Shown here in pieces: positions 9,261 through 18,380 of a DNA stretch of 64,000 nucleotides (position 1 is the stretch's first letter; every line of letters begins with the position of its first letter). The stretch spans positions 1 through 64,000 of the forward strand of contig NZ_LOWB01000133.1 in the NCBI RefSeq assembly GCF_001522865.1. The letters run 5' to 3'. Under the pieces are notes generated by a model. The model saw nothing but the letters and a program-made list of their open reading frames with translations, did not search any database and had not been told where the DNA came from. The translations under genes were made by a program, and so were the position numbers. Source of the stretch: Burkholderia sp. TSV86. GTDB lineage: Bacteria; Pseudomonadota; Gammaproteobacteria; Burkholderiales; Burkholderiaceae.

Positions 9261-10280
9261 ATGAAGAAACTCAATGATTACCGCATCGGCTGCGCGCCAA
9301 CGCATCGGCCGCGATCGCCGTGGCCGCGGGTTGCACGAACTGCGCAAATTGCGCGGCTCGGCGCGAGCGTCGCGGCGTTCGGCACGCTGTGGCTGGGCTC
9401 GCCGGGCGACGGCCTTCGGCCCGCGCAAGCCCAGCCACACGAAACACGCGAAACGGCCGCGGCACCGGCCGCCGCCGAAGCCGGCGCGGCCGCGGCCCTG
9501 CCTCCCGAGTTGGCGAAGTTGGCAACGCTGCCCGCCAGCCAGCAGGCGCGCGGGTTGCGCACCGCCGCACGCCAAGGCAGGCTCGAGAAACTCGACGACG
9601 CGACGCTCACCGCGCTGTTCCAGTCGCTCGATCCGCAAGCCGTGCCGGACTACGTCACGGCGGGGCCGATCGGCTATCCGTCATACGAATTTACGATGCT
9701 GCGGCAGGAACGCATCAGCGGCAAATGGTCGGACAAGCCCGATCACATGCTTGTCAAGGTGACGCGCGAGCCGTTGCGCGTCTATGCGAAATGGTTGCCG
9801 GACGGCGCGCACGGCGGCCAGGAAGTGATCTATGATTCGACCAAGCGCGCCGACGAGATGTATGGGCATCTCGGCGGGCTGCTCGGCAAGCTGCCGATGT
9901 GGACGGCGCTCGACGGCTCGCTCGCCCGCGCGCAATCGAATCATCAGGTGCGCGATCTCGGCACCGAATTCATCGCGAATCTTTATCTGAGCGAAGCGCG
10001 AAAATATCGTGACGCGGGCGTGCAAAAGCCCACGCGCATCGAGACAAAAACGATCGGCGGCGTGCGCGTCACCACCTTCACCTACGAAACACCGGGCCGC
10101 CCGCAGTTTTATGCAAAACGGGCGACGCTCGGCCTCGATCTGCGGCAGCCGTATTTCCGTACCGTCGAATCGTATGACAACGACGGGCAAATATTCGAGC
10201 GCGTGATATTCGAGAAAATCACCCCGAAATCACTCGACGATTCCGCATTTGATCCCAAAAATCCGGACTATAAATTTTGA
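9261..10280 (+). CDS. DUF1571-family periplasmic protein
   Basis: 339 residues. After a basic start there is a hydrophobic stretch (about residues 28-50) and an Ala-rich linker, suggesting export. The remainder (residues 150-339) includes YEFTMLRQERISGKWSDKPDHMLVKVTREPLRVYAKWL and VTTFTYETPGRPQFYAKRATLGLDLRQPYFRTVESYD, matching the DUF1571 family of uncharacterised proteobacterial proteins, some of which share a lipoprotein-carrier-like fold. The start is uncertain because no clear ribosome site precedes this ATG. It is 140 bases after fadD, convergent with the next gene. Confidence 0.7.
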   Translation: MKKLNDYRIGCAPTHRPRSPWPRVARTAQIARLGASVAAFGTLWLGSPGDGLRPAQAQPHETRETAAAPAAAEAGAAAALPPELAKLATLPASQQARGLRTAARQGRLEKLDDATLTALFQSLDPQAVPDYVTAGPIGYPSYEFTMLRQERISGKWSDKPDHMLVKVTREPLRVYAKWLPDGAHGGQEVIYDSTKRADEMYGHLGGLLGKLPMWTALDGSLARAQSNHQVRDLGTEFIANLYLSEARKYRDAGVQKPTRIETKTIGGVRVTTFTYETPGRPQFYAKRATLGLDLRQPYFRTVESYDNDGQIFERVIFEKITPKSLDDSAFDPKNPDYKF

Positions 10281-10453
10281 ACAGCGCATTGCGTTGCCCA
10301 CCCTGCCATCGATCAATGATAAAAGCGTGCGTGTGGGGCGCGCTGCAAACGGTGCGGGCCCGAGGTACGCTTTTGCCGGCCGATACCGCGCACCGGCGGC
10401 TCAACACGGCATGTCGGCCGGCGGCGAACGCCGTGGCCGGCCCCGCCTGCGGC

Positions 10454-10708
10454 TCAATCGTCGTCGTGATGATGCCGCTTGCGCCAGTGCTTGTGGTAAT
10501 GCTCCCAGCGCCCGTGATCGTCGTCGTCATCGCCGCGCCAGTAGCCGCCGTATGCCGGATACGCGACGACAGCGGGCTGCGGCGCGACGTAGACCGGCGC
10601 AGCCGGCAGGCCGAGCCCGATCGACAGATCCACGCCACCCGCCGACGCGCCCGCCGACGCACCCAGCGCGACGCTCGCCAGCAGCGTCATGGTCAGCTTT
10701 TTTTTCAT
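10454..10708 (-). CDS. small secreted Asp/His-rich protein
   Basis: 84 residues. A clean signal peptide (MKKKLTMTLLASVALGASAGASA) leads to a short mature protein with PAAPVYVAPQPAVVAYPAYGGYW and then a highly charged tail of Asp, His, Arg and Lys (four or more Asp in a row twice, HYHKHWRKRHHH). Such tails can bind metals, but this is inference. A GAGGTG ribosome site sits six bases before the ATG, which decides the start over longer frames. Repeated GTAACG elements lie about 95 bases upstream of the start. Confidence 0.75.
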   Translation of the reverse strand: MKKKLTMTLLASVALGASAGASAGGVDLSIGLGLPAAPVYVAPQPAVVAYPAYGGYWRGDDDDDHGRWEHYHKHWRKRHHHDDD

Positions 10709-10734
10709 GTTGTCACCTCGGTTCGCCGGCGTCG

Positions 10735-10749
10735 GCCGGCTCGATGCCA
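10735..10749 (-). promoter_or_regulatory. weak sigma-54-like element before the small secreted protein
   Basis: The minus strand reads TGGCATC-GAGC-CGGC, with GG-N10-GC spacing but a poor -12 box. It would start transcription about 14 bases before the gene's ATG. GTAACG repeats at 10800-10815 lie 80-95 bases upstream of that point. GC-rich sequence makes chance matches common. Confidence 0.25.
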
Positions 10750-10799
10750 GTACTCTAGCGAGCCCGGACGTCAACAGGTGCAACGGATGTACGAGCGCT

Positions 10800-10815
10800 G
10801 TAACGCAACGTAACG
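10800..10815. repeat. GTAACG direct repeat
   Basis: GTAACG-CAAC-GTAACG. The same hexamer, as inverted pairs, occurs in the two other places discussed as possible activator sites (25086-25129 and 62962-62985). Confidence 0.4.
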
Positions 10816-11023
10816 AAATTGTGTCCGAGGCCGCCGAAACGCGCGTTAGCCGATCGGCTGCGTCGCACAAGCGGGCCGAACCGTCTATAGTGGGTAACGG
10901 TTGGACACAAACGCTCGCGCGCGCATCGCCTTCGAACAGGGTAAAATCCCGCCATACACTGTGAAAACTCGCATGCAGCGAAACGCATAACTCTTATTTA
11001 ACGCCGGCATCTGCCGCTTTTGA

Positions 11024-11560
11024 ATGGCCAATCCTGCAGAATCCCATCCGCAAAACGATTTCATCAATGCCGCGCGCAAGGAACGCAAGCGCGTCGAAAT
11101 TTATCTTGTCAACGGCATTCGCCTGACGGGGTGCATTGAATCGTTCGATCAGTACTTGGTGATGCTGCGCACGCCCGTCGGCCTGCAAGGCATCTATAAA
11201 CGCGCGATCTCGACGATCCAGCTCGATACGGGCGGCTCCCGCCCAGGCGGGCCGCGCGGCCCGCGCACGGGCGGCGGCCATGGCGGCGGAGGCGGCCACG
11301 GCGGCGGCCGGCCTGGCGGGCGCGAAGGCGGCGGCCATGGCCCTTACGGTTCGCACGGCGGCCATCGCGAGCAGCGCGGCGACAGTTTCTACTCCCGCGA
11401 ACCACGCGAGCCCCGCGAACCACGCGAACCACGCGATTACGGCATGCCGCGCGAGCCGCAAGAAGGTGTGACGACTCCGTCCACATCGGAGCGCAATACG
11501 AGCGGCCCCGTGATCGTCACGCGCCGCCGGCGTTCGCTCGGCCCGACCGACGGGCAATAA
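11024..11560 (+). CDS. hfq2: second RNA chaperone Hfq (Hfq2) with glycine-rich and EPR-repeat tail
   Basis: 178 residues. Residues 11-67 are a full Sm fold: [38 protein letters not shown] and [10 protein letters not shown]. Canonical Hfq has YKHAIS, so the conserved His is Arg here. The core is followed by about 110 residues not found in standard Hfq: a Gly/His/Arg-rich stretch (70-115) and EPR tripeptide repeats near residue 125, then a basic C-terminus. Long-tailed second Hfq proteins are known in Burkholderia (Hfq2 of B. cenocepacia), where they aid stress survival. The gene stands alone and ends in a bidirectional terminator. Confidence 0.88.
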   Translation: MANPAESHPQNDFINAARKERKRVEIYLVNGIRLTGCIESFDQYLVMLRTPVGLQGIYKRAISTIQLDTGGSRPGGPRGPRTGGGHGGGGGHGGGRPGGREGGGHGPYGSHGGHREQRGDSFYSREPREPREPREPRDYGMPREPQEGVTTPSTSERNTSGPVIVTRRRRSLGPTDGQ

Positions 11561-11585
11561 GCGCTGATCGAGCCCCGTCGCGCTG

Positions 11586-11618
11586 AAAAAAAGCAAGCCG
11601 GCAACGGCTTGCTTTTTT
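11586..11618. terminator. bidirectional terminator between hfq2 and the sigma-54 activator
   Basis: A perfect 10-base stem AAGCAAGCCG/CGGCTTGCTT (11591-11614) with loop GCAA, flanked by A-run and T-run so that it can end transcripts from both convergent genes. Confidence 0.85.
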
Positions 11619-11768
11619 GTCGCGTCTCGCGTGCCCGCCCCAAGCGCGGCGCATGACCGCCCTCACGTCGACAACCGGCCTTCACGGCTAGCTGCACCGC
11701 ATTTGCGCCGCCATTCCAGCAATTTCGCGATTGCCGGCGCGCGCTCACACGCCGGCGCGAGCGCCCGG

Positions 11769-13157
11769 TCATTCACTTTCGCGGGCTTCGGGTTCCTCGT
11801 CAAAAATCTGATATTTGCGCATCTTCTCCCACAGCACCTTGCGGCTGATTCCGAGGCGCTGCGCGGTATCCTGCCGGCGCCACCCGTTCGCATCGAGCGC
11901 GGCGATCACGCGGCTGCGCTCGGCCATATCCCACTTGCTGCGATCGACGAACACGTCCGCCGCGCTCTCGGCCGGCACCGGCTGCGCCCGTCGCGCATGC
12001 GCGACGAGCCGTTGCAGCCGCGCGGTGTCCCAACCGCCCGTCTGCCTGACCGTCACGCCGACGCGCTCCGCGAGGTTGCGCAATTCCCGCACATTGCCGG
12101 GAAAATATGAATCGGCGACGGACTCGACAAGCCAGTAAGGCAACTCCGGAAGTTCGGCAAGCCTCGTGTCGCCGACCACCGACGCGACGAACGTCTTGAA
12201 GAGCGCGATCTTGTCGACGGCGCCCCGCTCCTCGAGCGACGGAATGTTCAACTCGATCACCGCGAGCCGGTAATAGAGATCCGCGCGAAACAGGCCGTCC
12301 TTCACGAGCTGCGGCAGCTTTTTATTGCTCGCCGCGACGAGCCGGAAATCGACCTTGACAGGCGCCGTCGCGCCGATTCTCAGCACCGCGCCGTCCTCGA
12401 GCACGCGCAGCAGCTTAACCTGCTGATAAAGCGGCAGGTCCGCGACTTCGTCGAGAAACAGCGTGCCGCCCGCCGCCTGCTCGAAATAGCCCTTGTGCGT
12501 GCCGACCGCGCCCGTAAACGACCCTTTCGCATGCCCGAAGAACAGCGACTCGAACAAGCCATCGGGAATCGCGCCACAGTTGACGGGAACGAACTCGCCG
12601 TGCGAATAGCGCGAATGCTTTTCGTGCAGAAGCTGCGCGATCCGCTCCTTGCCGACGCCCGTCTCGCCGTGCAGCAGCACGTTCGTGTCGCAATCGGCGA
12701 ACGTGTCGACTTCCTGCAGCAGCGCCTGCATGCATTCCGAATGCGCGATGAGCGTCGTCGGCGCAAGGGTCTGTGCCGCATGTGCGCGAAGCTGCACCGC
12801 GAGCTTCGAAATCATCCCGCGCAACTCCGCGCCCGTGAAATCGAGCGGCAGGATATGCGAATACTCGGGCGGATACAGCGACGCATCGTGATCGCGCGCC
12901 GAGCCCACCCAAATCACCGGCATGCCCATGTCCGCCTGCCATGAGCGCAGGAACGCCGAGCCGTTTTCGATCATCGTGACGCTGATGATCGCGAGCGACG
13001 GACGCAGCGCCGTGCGCTCAGGCGAAAGCGTCGCATTGTCCGCGCGGATCACCTCGACGTCGAAGCTCGACATGCAGCGCGCGACCCGTTCGACGATGTC
13101 GGCCTTGCCCTCCCACACGTAGAGGTCGAGTCCTTCGATTGCGTTCGCGTTTCTCAT
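11769..13157 (-). CDS. sigma-54-dependent transcriptional activator, last gene of the Tad operon
   Basis: 462 residues, a bacterial enhancer-binding protein. Residues 1-125 resemble a receiver fold without an obvious phospho-acceptor Asp triad, as in FleQ-like regulators. The AAA+ domain has Walker A GETGVGKE (164-171), the sigma-54 contact loop GSFTGA (212-217; usually GAFTGA), Walker B GTLFLDE (231-237) and the arginine region [16 protein letters not shown] (351-366). A Fis-type helix-turn-helix closes the protein ([22 protein letters not shown], 428-449). It begins 18 bases after tadG and is probably co-transcribed with the pilus genes. Likely targets are the divergent lipoprotein operon and possibly flp; this is inference from nearby sigma-54 elements. 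Confidence 0.88.
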   Translation of the reverse strand: MRNANAIEGLDLYVWEGKADIVERVARCMSSFDVEVIRADNATLSPERTALRPSLAIISVTMIENGSAFLRSWQADMGMPVIWVGSARDHDASLYPPEYSHILPLDFTGAELRGMISKLAVQLRAHAAQTLAPTTLIAHSECMQALLQEVDTFADCDTNVLLHGETGVGKERIAQLLHEKHSRYSHGEFVPVNCGAIPDGLFESLFFGHAKGSFTGAVGTHKGYFEQAAGGTLFLDEVADLPLYQQVKLLRVLEDGAVLRIGATAPVKVDFRLVAASNKKLPQLVKDGLFRADLYYRLAVIELNIPSLEERGAVDKIALFKTFVASVVGDTRLAELPELPYWLVESVADSYFPGNVRELRNLAERVGVTVRQTGGWDTARLQRLVAHARRAQPVPAESAADVFVDRSKWDMAERSRVIAALDANGWRRQDTAQRLGISRKVLWEKMRKYQIFDEEPEARESE

Positions 13158-13175
13158 CGTTATGTGTGAATCAAT

Positions 13176-15020
13176 TCAATAAACCGTTTGCGCGGCGCCG
13201 CAGGTCAGTGCCTCGTTATGGACCGTCGCAACGCCGACCTGCACGCCGAGCAGATTCAGCAGCGGGACGACCACCTGGTCGAGCGCGCCGAGGATTGGCG
13301 AGAGGACGCCGGTCAGTAGATTTAAGAGCGGATTGAGTATGAATTCGAGAGGAAGCGAGGCATCGAGGATCGATATGCCAAGACCTTTCGGTTGCGACCA
13401 TGACGAGGCAAGCTGCGACAATGCGTTCGCGAGCTGCGAACCAGCGGCGTTTGAATTGGCGGACTGGTAATCGTCTGTGTCGCCCGTGATGCCATTAAAC
13501 GTGAGCTTTACCGCATCGGATTGCGGCGTTTCGATGGGCAGTTGAGTACCCTTCGTCGTGAGCTCGATGAGCTTGCGACCATGCAACACGCCCAGCGACA
13601 AAATCGTCGTGGGTTGGCTACAGATGGAGTTCAGCGATGCATAAGGATCGCTGGAGGACAACTGCCCAATGCAGAGGTTCGCGAGTCCAGGCTGCACGCC
13701 AACAATTGCCGTGCTTGCCGAAGCAGTGGATTCGCAATTCGTCTGCTCCAACCACGCCTTGCCCGTCGAAACCTCCAAGGCTATCGGCAAATGCACTGAT
13801 ATCTGCAGCAAATTACCTATAAGAAGCTGCAGCAAGCTCAAGACCGGGGCCAACAATCCCGCTGGTATTTGATTGTGCTCAGTATCGAGAGCAATATCCA
13901 AATAAAGCCGAACCGTCGCATTACTCGTCTGCGTAAGCCAATCGCCCGTCGCCGGATCGATTCCCGCCTCGCCGAGCGCGATCGACGGCGGTGTGTTGAT
14001 CTGCAGATTCAGCGTTGCGTGAAGTATGCCCAGATTCAAACCAACCGGCACGTTGATCGCCGGCTGCCCCGCCTGCCCAACCTCGGCCGCAACCATCAGC
14101 ATGTCGAACAGGTTGACCTTCGCGTCGAGCGCCGCCTGCTTGTCGGAGAGGCCGAGCGAAATCACACCGGGCGCGCCCGGCCGGCTGCCGAGGTTGATCA
14201 GATTGCCGCCGCCGATGCCCGCCGAAAGCATCGACTGCATCGCGTCGAGACTGAGCTGCCGGCTCACATTGACGACCTGCGTCCTCGTCAGCGCGTCGAT
14301 CATCAGTTGCACGAACTGAGCGGCCGTGATCTGCGTCTTCAGCAGCGCATCGACGGTCGTGACGTTCGCTGCCACCATCAGATCGCCGATCTTGATCTGC
14401 GTGGCCGCGAGCGCCTGATACGATCCCACCGTCAGACTCAGATTCGTATGCAGCAACGCGCCGAGCAAGCTATTGACGAGACCTCCCTGCAGGCTCGCGA
14501 GCGTCGTGCCGACCGTGAACTGATCGGTGTTGGTGGCTTTCGCGACCGACGTCGCGGACAGCGTGCGCTTAGGGCCGACGAAGAAGAACGGCACCTCCCG
14601 CTCCACCGTCACCTGCACCGCGTTCAATGGTTCGGCCTGCTCGACGAAATAGCCCCGCGCGCCCGTGTGCGGCCGCTGCGGATCCCAGCGGCCGCACACG
14701 GGCGCAACCAGCGTGTTGCCAGACGCTGCCGGATCGAAACCGTTGGCCGCCGCATTACTGGCCGCCGCCTTGGCCGGCTCGGTACACGCGCCGTTGACGA
14801 TGCGTTGCGCGGCTGCAATCGCCGCCATATCCGCGACCTTCTGCAAGTCGCGGCGCACGAAAAACACATGGCCGACGTCGATCACGCCGAGCGTGGCGAT
14901 CGCAACCAGCAGCCATGCCACTGCGGCGACGGCAAACGAGCCGCGCTGGCGCGCCAGCGTTGCGTGCGCGGACAGACGGACGCGCGGCGAGCGCTCGAAC
15001 GGACGATGGGCTAACGGCAT
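13176..15020 (-). CDS. tadG: TadG-like pilus assembly protein
   Basis: 614 residues. One membrane segment near the N-terminus (FAVAAVAWLLVAIATLGVIDVGHVFF, about 27-52) with the following RRDLQKVADMAAIAAAQRIV matches the Tad N-domain shared by TadE, TadF and TadG pseudopilin-like proteins. The long periplasmic part (60-614) has many Leu/Val-rich repeats and ends in cysteine-containing segments. GAGGAAACGC before the ATG at 15018-15020 fixes the start over a much longer open frame. It lies in the pilus operon between the DUF3613 gene and the sigma-54 activator. Confidence 0.8.
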   Translation of the reverse strand: MPLAHRPFERSPRVRLSAHATLARQRGSFAVAAVAWLLVAIATLGVIDVGHVFFVRRDLQKVADMAAIAAAQRIVNGACTEPAKAAASNAAANGFDPAASGNTLVAPVCGRWDPQRPHTGARGYFVEQAEPLNAVQVTVEREVPFFFVGPKRTLSATSVAKATNTDQFTVGTTLASLQGGLVNSLLGALLHTNLSLTVGSYQALAATQIKIGDLMVAANVTTVDALLKTQITAAQFVQLMIDALTRTQVVNVSRQLSLDAMQSMLSAGIGGGNLINLGSRPGAPGVISLGLSDKQAALDAKVNLFDMLMVAAEVGQAGQPAINVPVGLNLGILHATLNLQINTPPSIALGEAGIDPATGDWLTQTSNATVRLYLDIALDTEHNQIPAGLLAPVLSLLQLLIGNLLQISVHLPIALEVSTGKAWLEQTNCESTASASTAIVGVQPGLANLCIGQLSSSDPYASLNSICSQPTTILSLGVLHGRKLIELTTKGTQLPIETPQSDAVKLTFNGITGDTDDYQSANSNAAGSQLANALSQLASSWSQPKGLGISILDASLPLEFILNPLLNLLTGVLSPILGALDQVVVPLLNLLGVQVGVATVHNEALTCGAAQTVY

Positions 15021-15052
15021 GCGTTTCCTCGCTGCGTCACGGCATTCCTGTG

Positions 15053-15445
15053 TCACTGCGACCCCGATGTCGGCGTCAACAGATAATTCGCGCCGCCGCC
15101 CCCGCTGCTCCCATGCCCCATCCCGGCGGCCGGGCCATAAAACGGCGGAATCTTCGTCTTGAACGAATCGATGTAACGCCGGTAGGCATACGATGCCGCA
15201 TCGCCCAGCAGCGGTTGCGACGCGGCGGCCTCGCGGTTGCTGCGCTGAAGCTCGGCCCACGCCTGCGTCGCGTGGCCGACCTCCGATGCATCGGACGCGG
15301 CGGCTTGCGGCACTTGCGCGTGCGCGGCTGTCGCGCCGGCCAGGCACGCGAGCGCGCCGGCCAATGCGAACGCGAACGCCGCGCGGACCGGCCGCCCGCT
15401 TGACGAACCGGCGGCCGGAATCTGGATGAGGTCATGCGTCGTCAT
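15053..15445 (-). CDS. DUF3613-family exported protein of the Tad locus
   Basis: 130 residues. A hydrophobic signal segment (AAFAFALAGALACLAGATAAHA, 22-43) leads to a mature region with TQAWAELQRSNREAAASQPLLGDAASYAYRRYIDSFKTKIP, the core of DUF3613, a family found beside tad genes in Burkholderiales. Its role in pilus assembly is unknown. GGAGTC lies before the ATG. It sits 21 bases downstream of tadD. Confidence 0.72.
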   Translation of the reverse strand: MTTHDLIQIPAAGSSSGRPVRAAFAFALAGALACLAGATAAHAQVPQAAASDASEVGHATQAWAELQRSNREAAASQPLLGDAASYAYRRYIDSFKTKIPPFYGPAAGMGHGSSGGGGANYLLTPTSGSQ

Positions 15446-15466
15446 ATCGACTCCGTAAAACGTCTG

Positions 15467-16360
15467 TCATTGCAAGTGCTGGCGCACGAGCGGCACCGCC
15501 GGCTCCAGGCCCGCGGCCACCGCCACGGGCGCAGCATTGGCCGCTGCGGCAGATCCGCTCGCGGCCGGCGCGCTCGACGCATTCGCGGATCCCGTCGCAC
15601 TTGCCGCCTGCGCGCTGCCCGGCCGCGTCAAATTGCGCTGCCGCACTCGCGCGGCGGCAGCGATCTTCGCCGCATCGTTGCGAATTTCGGTGCGCACGGC
15701 GCTCGGCAACTTCTGTTGATCCATCAGCCCAAGCGCTTCGCGCGTTTGTCCCGTCGCAAGCAGAAAAAGCGCGAGATTGCTCAGGATCTTCGAATTGTTC
15801 TGATCGAGTTCCGCCGCCTTCATCAACGGCACGCGCGCCCCCGTCACGTCGCCGCTGCGCATGCGCGCATAGGCGAGATCGGACAGCGTCGGCGCATCGG
15901 TGGGCGCGAGCGCCACCGCCTGCGCAAGCTCTTGCGACGCGCGCTCGAAATCGCCCGACGCGCCGGCGAGCAGCCCCAGCCCGCGATGGCCGCGCGACGC
16001 GAGCGGCGTGTCGAGCAACTGCCGGTATGCAACGGCGCTCGCGGCCGGCTGTTCGGTCGCGCGCAACGCATCCGCGCGCAGCAGGATCGTGTCGGCCGAT
16101 GCGCCATACTGCTTCTCGTAAGCGTCGATATGCGCGAGCGACGCATAATAGAGCCCCTGCGCCTGCATCCGGCCAATCAGGCCGAGATACATGCCGGGCG
16201 TATCGGGAGGCGCGCTCTTGTCGGCCGCGGCCTGCATCAGCGCGGCGCGCTCGGCCTGCGCGCCGATCCCGTATCCCGATTCCTTGAACGCGCATGCGCC
16301 AAGCAGCAGCGTGCAGGCCGCCAGCGCCGCCGTTGCCGTCGAAAAACCCGTTCGTTCCAT
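15467..16360 (-). CDS. tadD: TadD-like TPR lipoprotein
   Basis: 297 residues. MERTGFSTATAALAACTLLLGAC is a lipoprotein signal with lipobox LLGAC. Tetratricopeptide-type repeats run from about 60 to 235 (YASLAHIDAYEKQYG, ADALRATEQPAASAVAYRQLL, APTLSDLAYARMRSGDVTGA, SKILSNLALFLLATGQTREALGL). TadD lipoproteins help place the secretin in the outer membrane. The tail is Ala-rich. AAGGAAGG precedes the ATG; in-frame sequence further upstream belongs to tadC antisense. Confidence 0.85.
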   Translation of the reverse strand: MERTGFSTATAALAACTLLLGACAFKESGYGIGAQAERAALMQAAADKSAPPDTPGMYLGLIGRMQAQGLYYASLAHIDAYEKQYGASADTILLRADALRATEQPAASAVAYRQLLDTPLASRGHRGLGLLAGASGDFERASQELAQAVALAPTDAPTLSDLAYARMRSGDVTGARVPLMKAAELDQNNSKILSNLALFLLATGQTREALGLMDQQKLPSAVRTEIRNDAAKIAAAARVRQRNLTRPGSAQAASATGSANASSAPAASGSAAAANAAPVAVAAGLEPAVPLVRQHLQ

Positions 16361-16383
16361 GTGATTCCTTCCTTCGTTGCCCG

Positions 16384-17394
16384 CTAGCGATGCATGCCCG
16401 CGAGCGCATGCATCACGGCAAGCATCCCCGGCCCGGCCGTCACGATGAACAGCGCGGGCAGCAGCGTGACGATCATCACGCCCGTCATCTTCACGGTGAG
16501 GCGGCCGATGCGCTCGCGCAGCATCGCGCGGCGCACCTCGCGCAGGCGGTCGCCGAATTGCTTGAGCGGCTCCTGCACCGCGCCGCCGTGCTTGTCGACC
16601 TGGATCAGCAAACGCACGATCGCACGCAGATCCTCGTTGTCGAAGCCGCTCGCAAGCCGCTGCAGCGACTGCTCGCGCGTGCGGCCCGCGACGAATTGCC
16701 GCTGCGCGATCCCAAGCTCCGACGACAGAACGGGCAGCATGCCCTTGAAATCGTGGGTGACGACCTGGATGCTTTGATCGAGCGACAGCCCAACGCCCTG
16801 CAGCAGCCTGAGCATGTCGACGAGCAGCGGCATCTCGTCGACAACGGACTGGCGCCGCGCCGCCGCACGGCGCTGCACGTAGAGCTTCGGCAGCATGAAG
16901 CCGACGATCGCCGACAGCGCGATCGACGCCACCAGATATTTGTGGACTCGAGCGCCACCGATCAGCATCGCGATGATCGGCACGCCCAACGCGCAGCCGA
17001 TCCGCGCGCTCAGGAAAATGCCGCGCGTGCGCGCGTCGACGTATCCGCATTGCTCGAGCAGCAATCGATCCTCGTCGGCGACGATCTGCTTGCCGAGCGG
17101 CGTGTCGAGCAGACGCATTCCGAACCGGCCGACCCGCTCGAGCAGCGCCGAGACACGCGAATGCCCGCCGTCCGGCACCTGCTGCACATCGGACGCGCGC
17201 GGCCCTGCCGCGCCCGGCGCCGCCGTGCGCGCCGCCATCGCATCAAGTGCGGCGGCGCGCTGTTCGAGCGCATCGGCAAGCGTGCGGCTGCTTTTTTGCG
17301 CAAGCAGCACGCGCAGCACCGCGAGCACGGCCAGCATCAGCACGCCGAGTGCGCCCAGCGTAAGCGCAATTGCACCAAGGCGGACGGGCTCCAT
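16384..17394 (-). CDS. tadC: TadC-like inner-membrane platform protein
   Basis: 336 residues, type II secretion F-domain family. A single N-terminal membrane segment (8-30), a cytoplasmic linker, two closely spaced segments near 135-175 and two at the C-terminus (MTGVMIVTLLPALFIVTAGPGM). The conserved region LLVDMLRLLQGVGLSLDQSIQVV matches T2SSF. TadB and TadC form the platform on which the TadA ATPase acts. GAGGTG precedes the ATG. The gene starts five bases from the tadB stop, indicating translational coupling. Confidence 0.87.
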   Translation of the reverse strand: MEPVRLGAIALTLGALGVLMLAVLAVLRVLLAQKSSRTLADALEQRAAALDAMAARTAAPGAAGPRASDVQQVPDGGHSRVSALLERVGRFGMRLLDTPLGKQIVADEDRLLLEQCGYVDARTRGIFLSARIGCALGVPIIAMLIGGARVHKYLVASIALSAIVGFMLPKLYVQRRAAARRQSVVDEMPLLVDMLRLLQGVGLSLDQSIQVVTHDFKGMLPVLSSELGIAQRQFVAGRTREQSLQRLASGFDNEDLRAIVRLLIQVDKHGGAVQEPLKQFGDRLREVRRAMLRERIGRLTVKMTGVMIVTLLPALFIVTAGPGMLAVMHALAGMHR

Positions 17395-17399
17395 CGTCG

Positions 17400-18380
17400 T
17401 CACCTCAGCCGGGCGAGCCGGTACAGCCAATAGCCGCCGGCGAGTTGCAGAAAAAACGCGAGATAAACCAACTCGCGCCCCGTCGGGTCGAACCACATCG
17501 CGCCAAAGTAGCCGGGGTTGGTCGCGATCACGAAGCCGCCCAGCGCAACCGGCAGCAGGCTCAGCACCCACGCGGACAGCCGCGTTTCCGCCGACATCGC
17601 GACAAGCTCCCGCTCGGCCTGCTCGAGATCGCGCATGAAGACGGCCATCCGGTCGAGCATCACGTCCGCCCGGCCGCCATACTTCACCGACAGTTTCAGC
17701 ACCGAGCCGACAAGCTCGAACTCGTCGATCTGGTAAAGCCGCGCGACATGGAACATCGCCCGGTCGATCTCGACGCCCGAACGCAGCAGCCGCGACACGT
17801 GGTCCAGACAATCGCGCAGCGGCTGCTCGGTCGTCTGCAGCGTCGCCTGGAACGCGGCCGGCACGCTGTTGCCGAGCGTGACGAGCCGCACGATGCCGTC
17901 GAGAAACGACGGAAGCTGGCGCACGACGCGCAACCGCCGCCGGTTGATTCGCGCGACGAGCCAGAACGCGACGCCCGCCGCGCCGGCCATCCAGGCCGCG
18001 GCCATCGCGAGCAGGCCGCCCCGCATGCCCGCCCACAATCCCGCGATGGCGATGGCGGCGACGAACGCCGTCAGCGGCTTGCGGATCTCGGGTACACCCG
18101 CGCGGCTCGACACGTTGAGCCATTGGTCGGCCACGCGCTCACGCCACCGCGCGAACCCTTCGACAGGCTTCGCCCCCGCCGCCCCCGCCGCGCCCGGCGC
18201 CCGCCTCGGTTCAGCCGGCGGCGGCGGCGCGCCGGGCCGCGACGCCGGCTGAAGCCGGCTGTCGACAAAGCGCGCCGCATGCGCGCGCTCCCGATGCGTC
18301 TGGTCGCGCCGCCACAGCGCGAGCGCCGCCGCCGCGCACAGCAGCGCGACAGCGAGCGCCCAGAGCGCCGCGCTAGACAT
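17400..18380 (-). CDS. tadB: TadB-like inner-membrane platform protein
   Basis: 326 residues with an N-terminal membrane segment (5-22), a Pro/Ala-rich linker, a pair of segments around 105-145 and a C-terminal pair (LSAWVLSLLPVALGGFVIATNPGYFG). The F-domain core is LPSFLDGIVRLVTLGNSVPAAFQATLQ and FELVGSVLKLSVKYGGRADVMLDRM. The start overlaps the tadA stop by eight bases. Confidence 0.87.
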   Translation of the reverse strand: MSSAALWALAVALLCAAAALALWRRDQTHRERAHAARFVDSRLQPASRPGAPPPPAEPRRAPGAAGAAGAKPVEGFARWRERVADQWLNVSSRAGVPEIRKPLTAFVAAIAIAGLWAGMRGGLLAMAAAWMAGAAGVAFWLVARINRRRLRVVRQLPSFLDGIVRLVTLGNSVPAAFQATLQTTEQPLRDCLDHVSRLLRSGVEIDRAMFHVARLYQIDEFELVGSVLKLSVKYGGRADVMLDRMAVFMRDLEQAERELVAMSAETRLSAWVLSLLPVALGGFVIATNPGYFGAMWFDPTGRELVYLAFFLQLAGGYWLYRLARLR

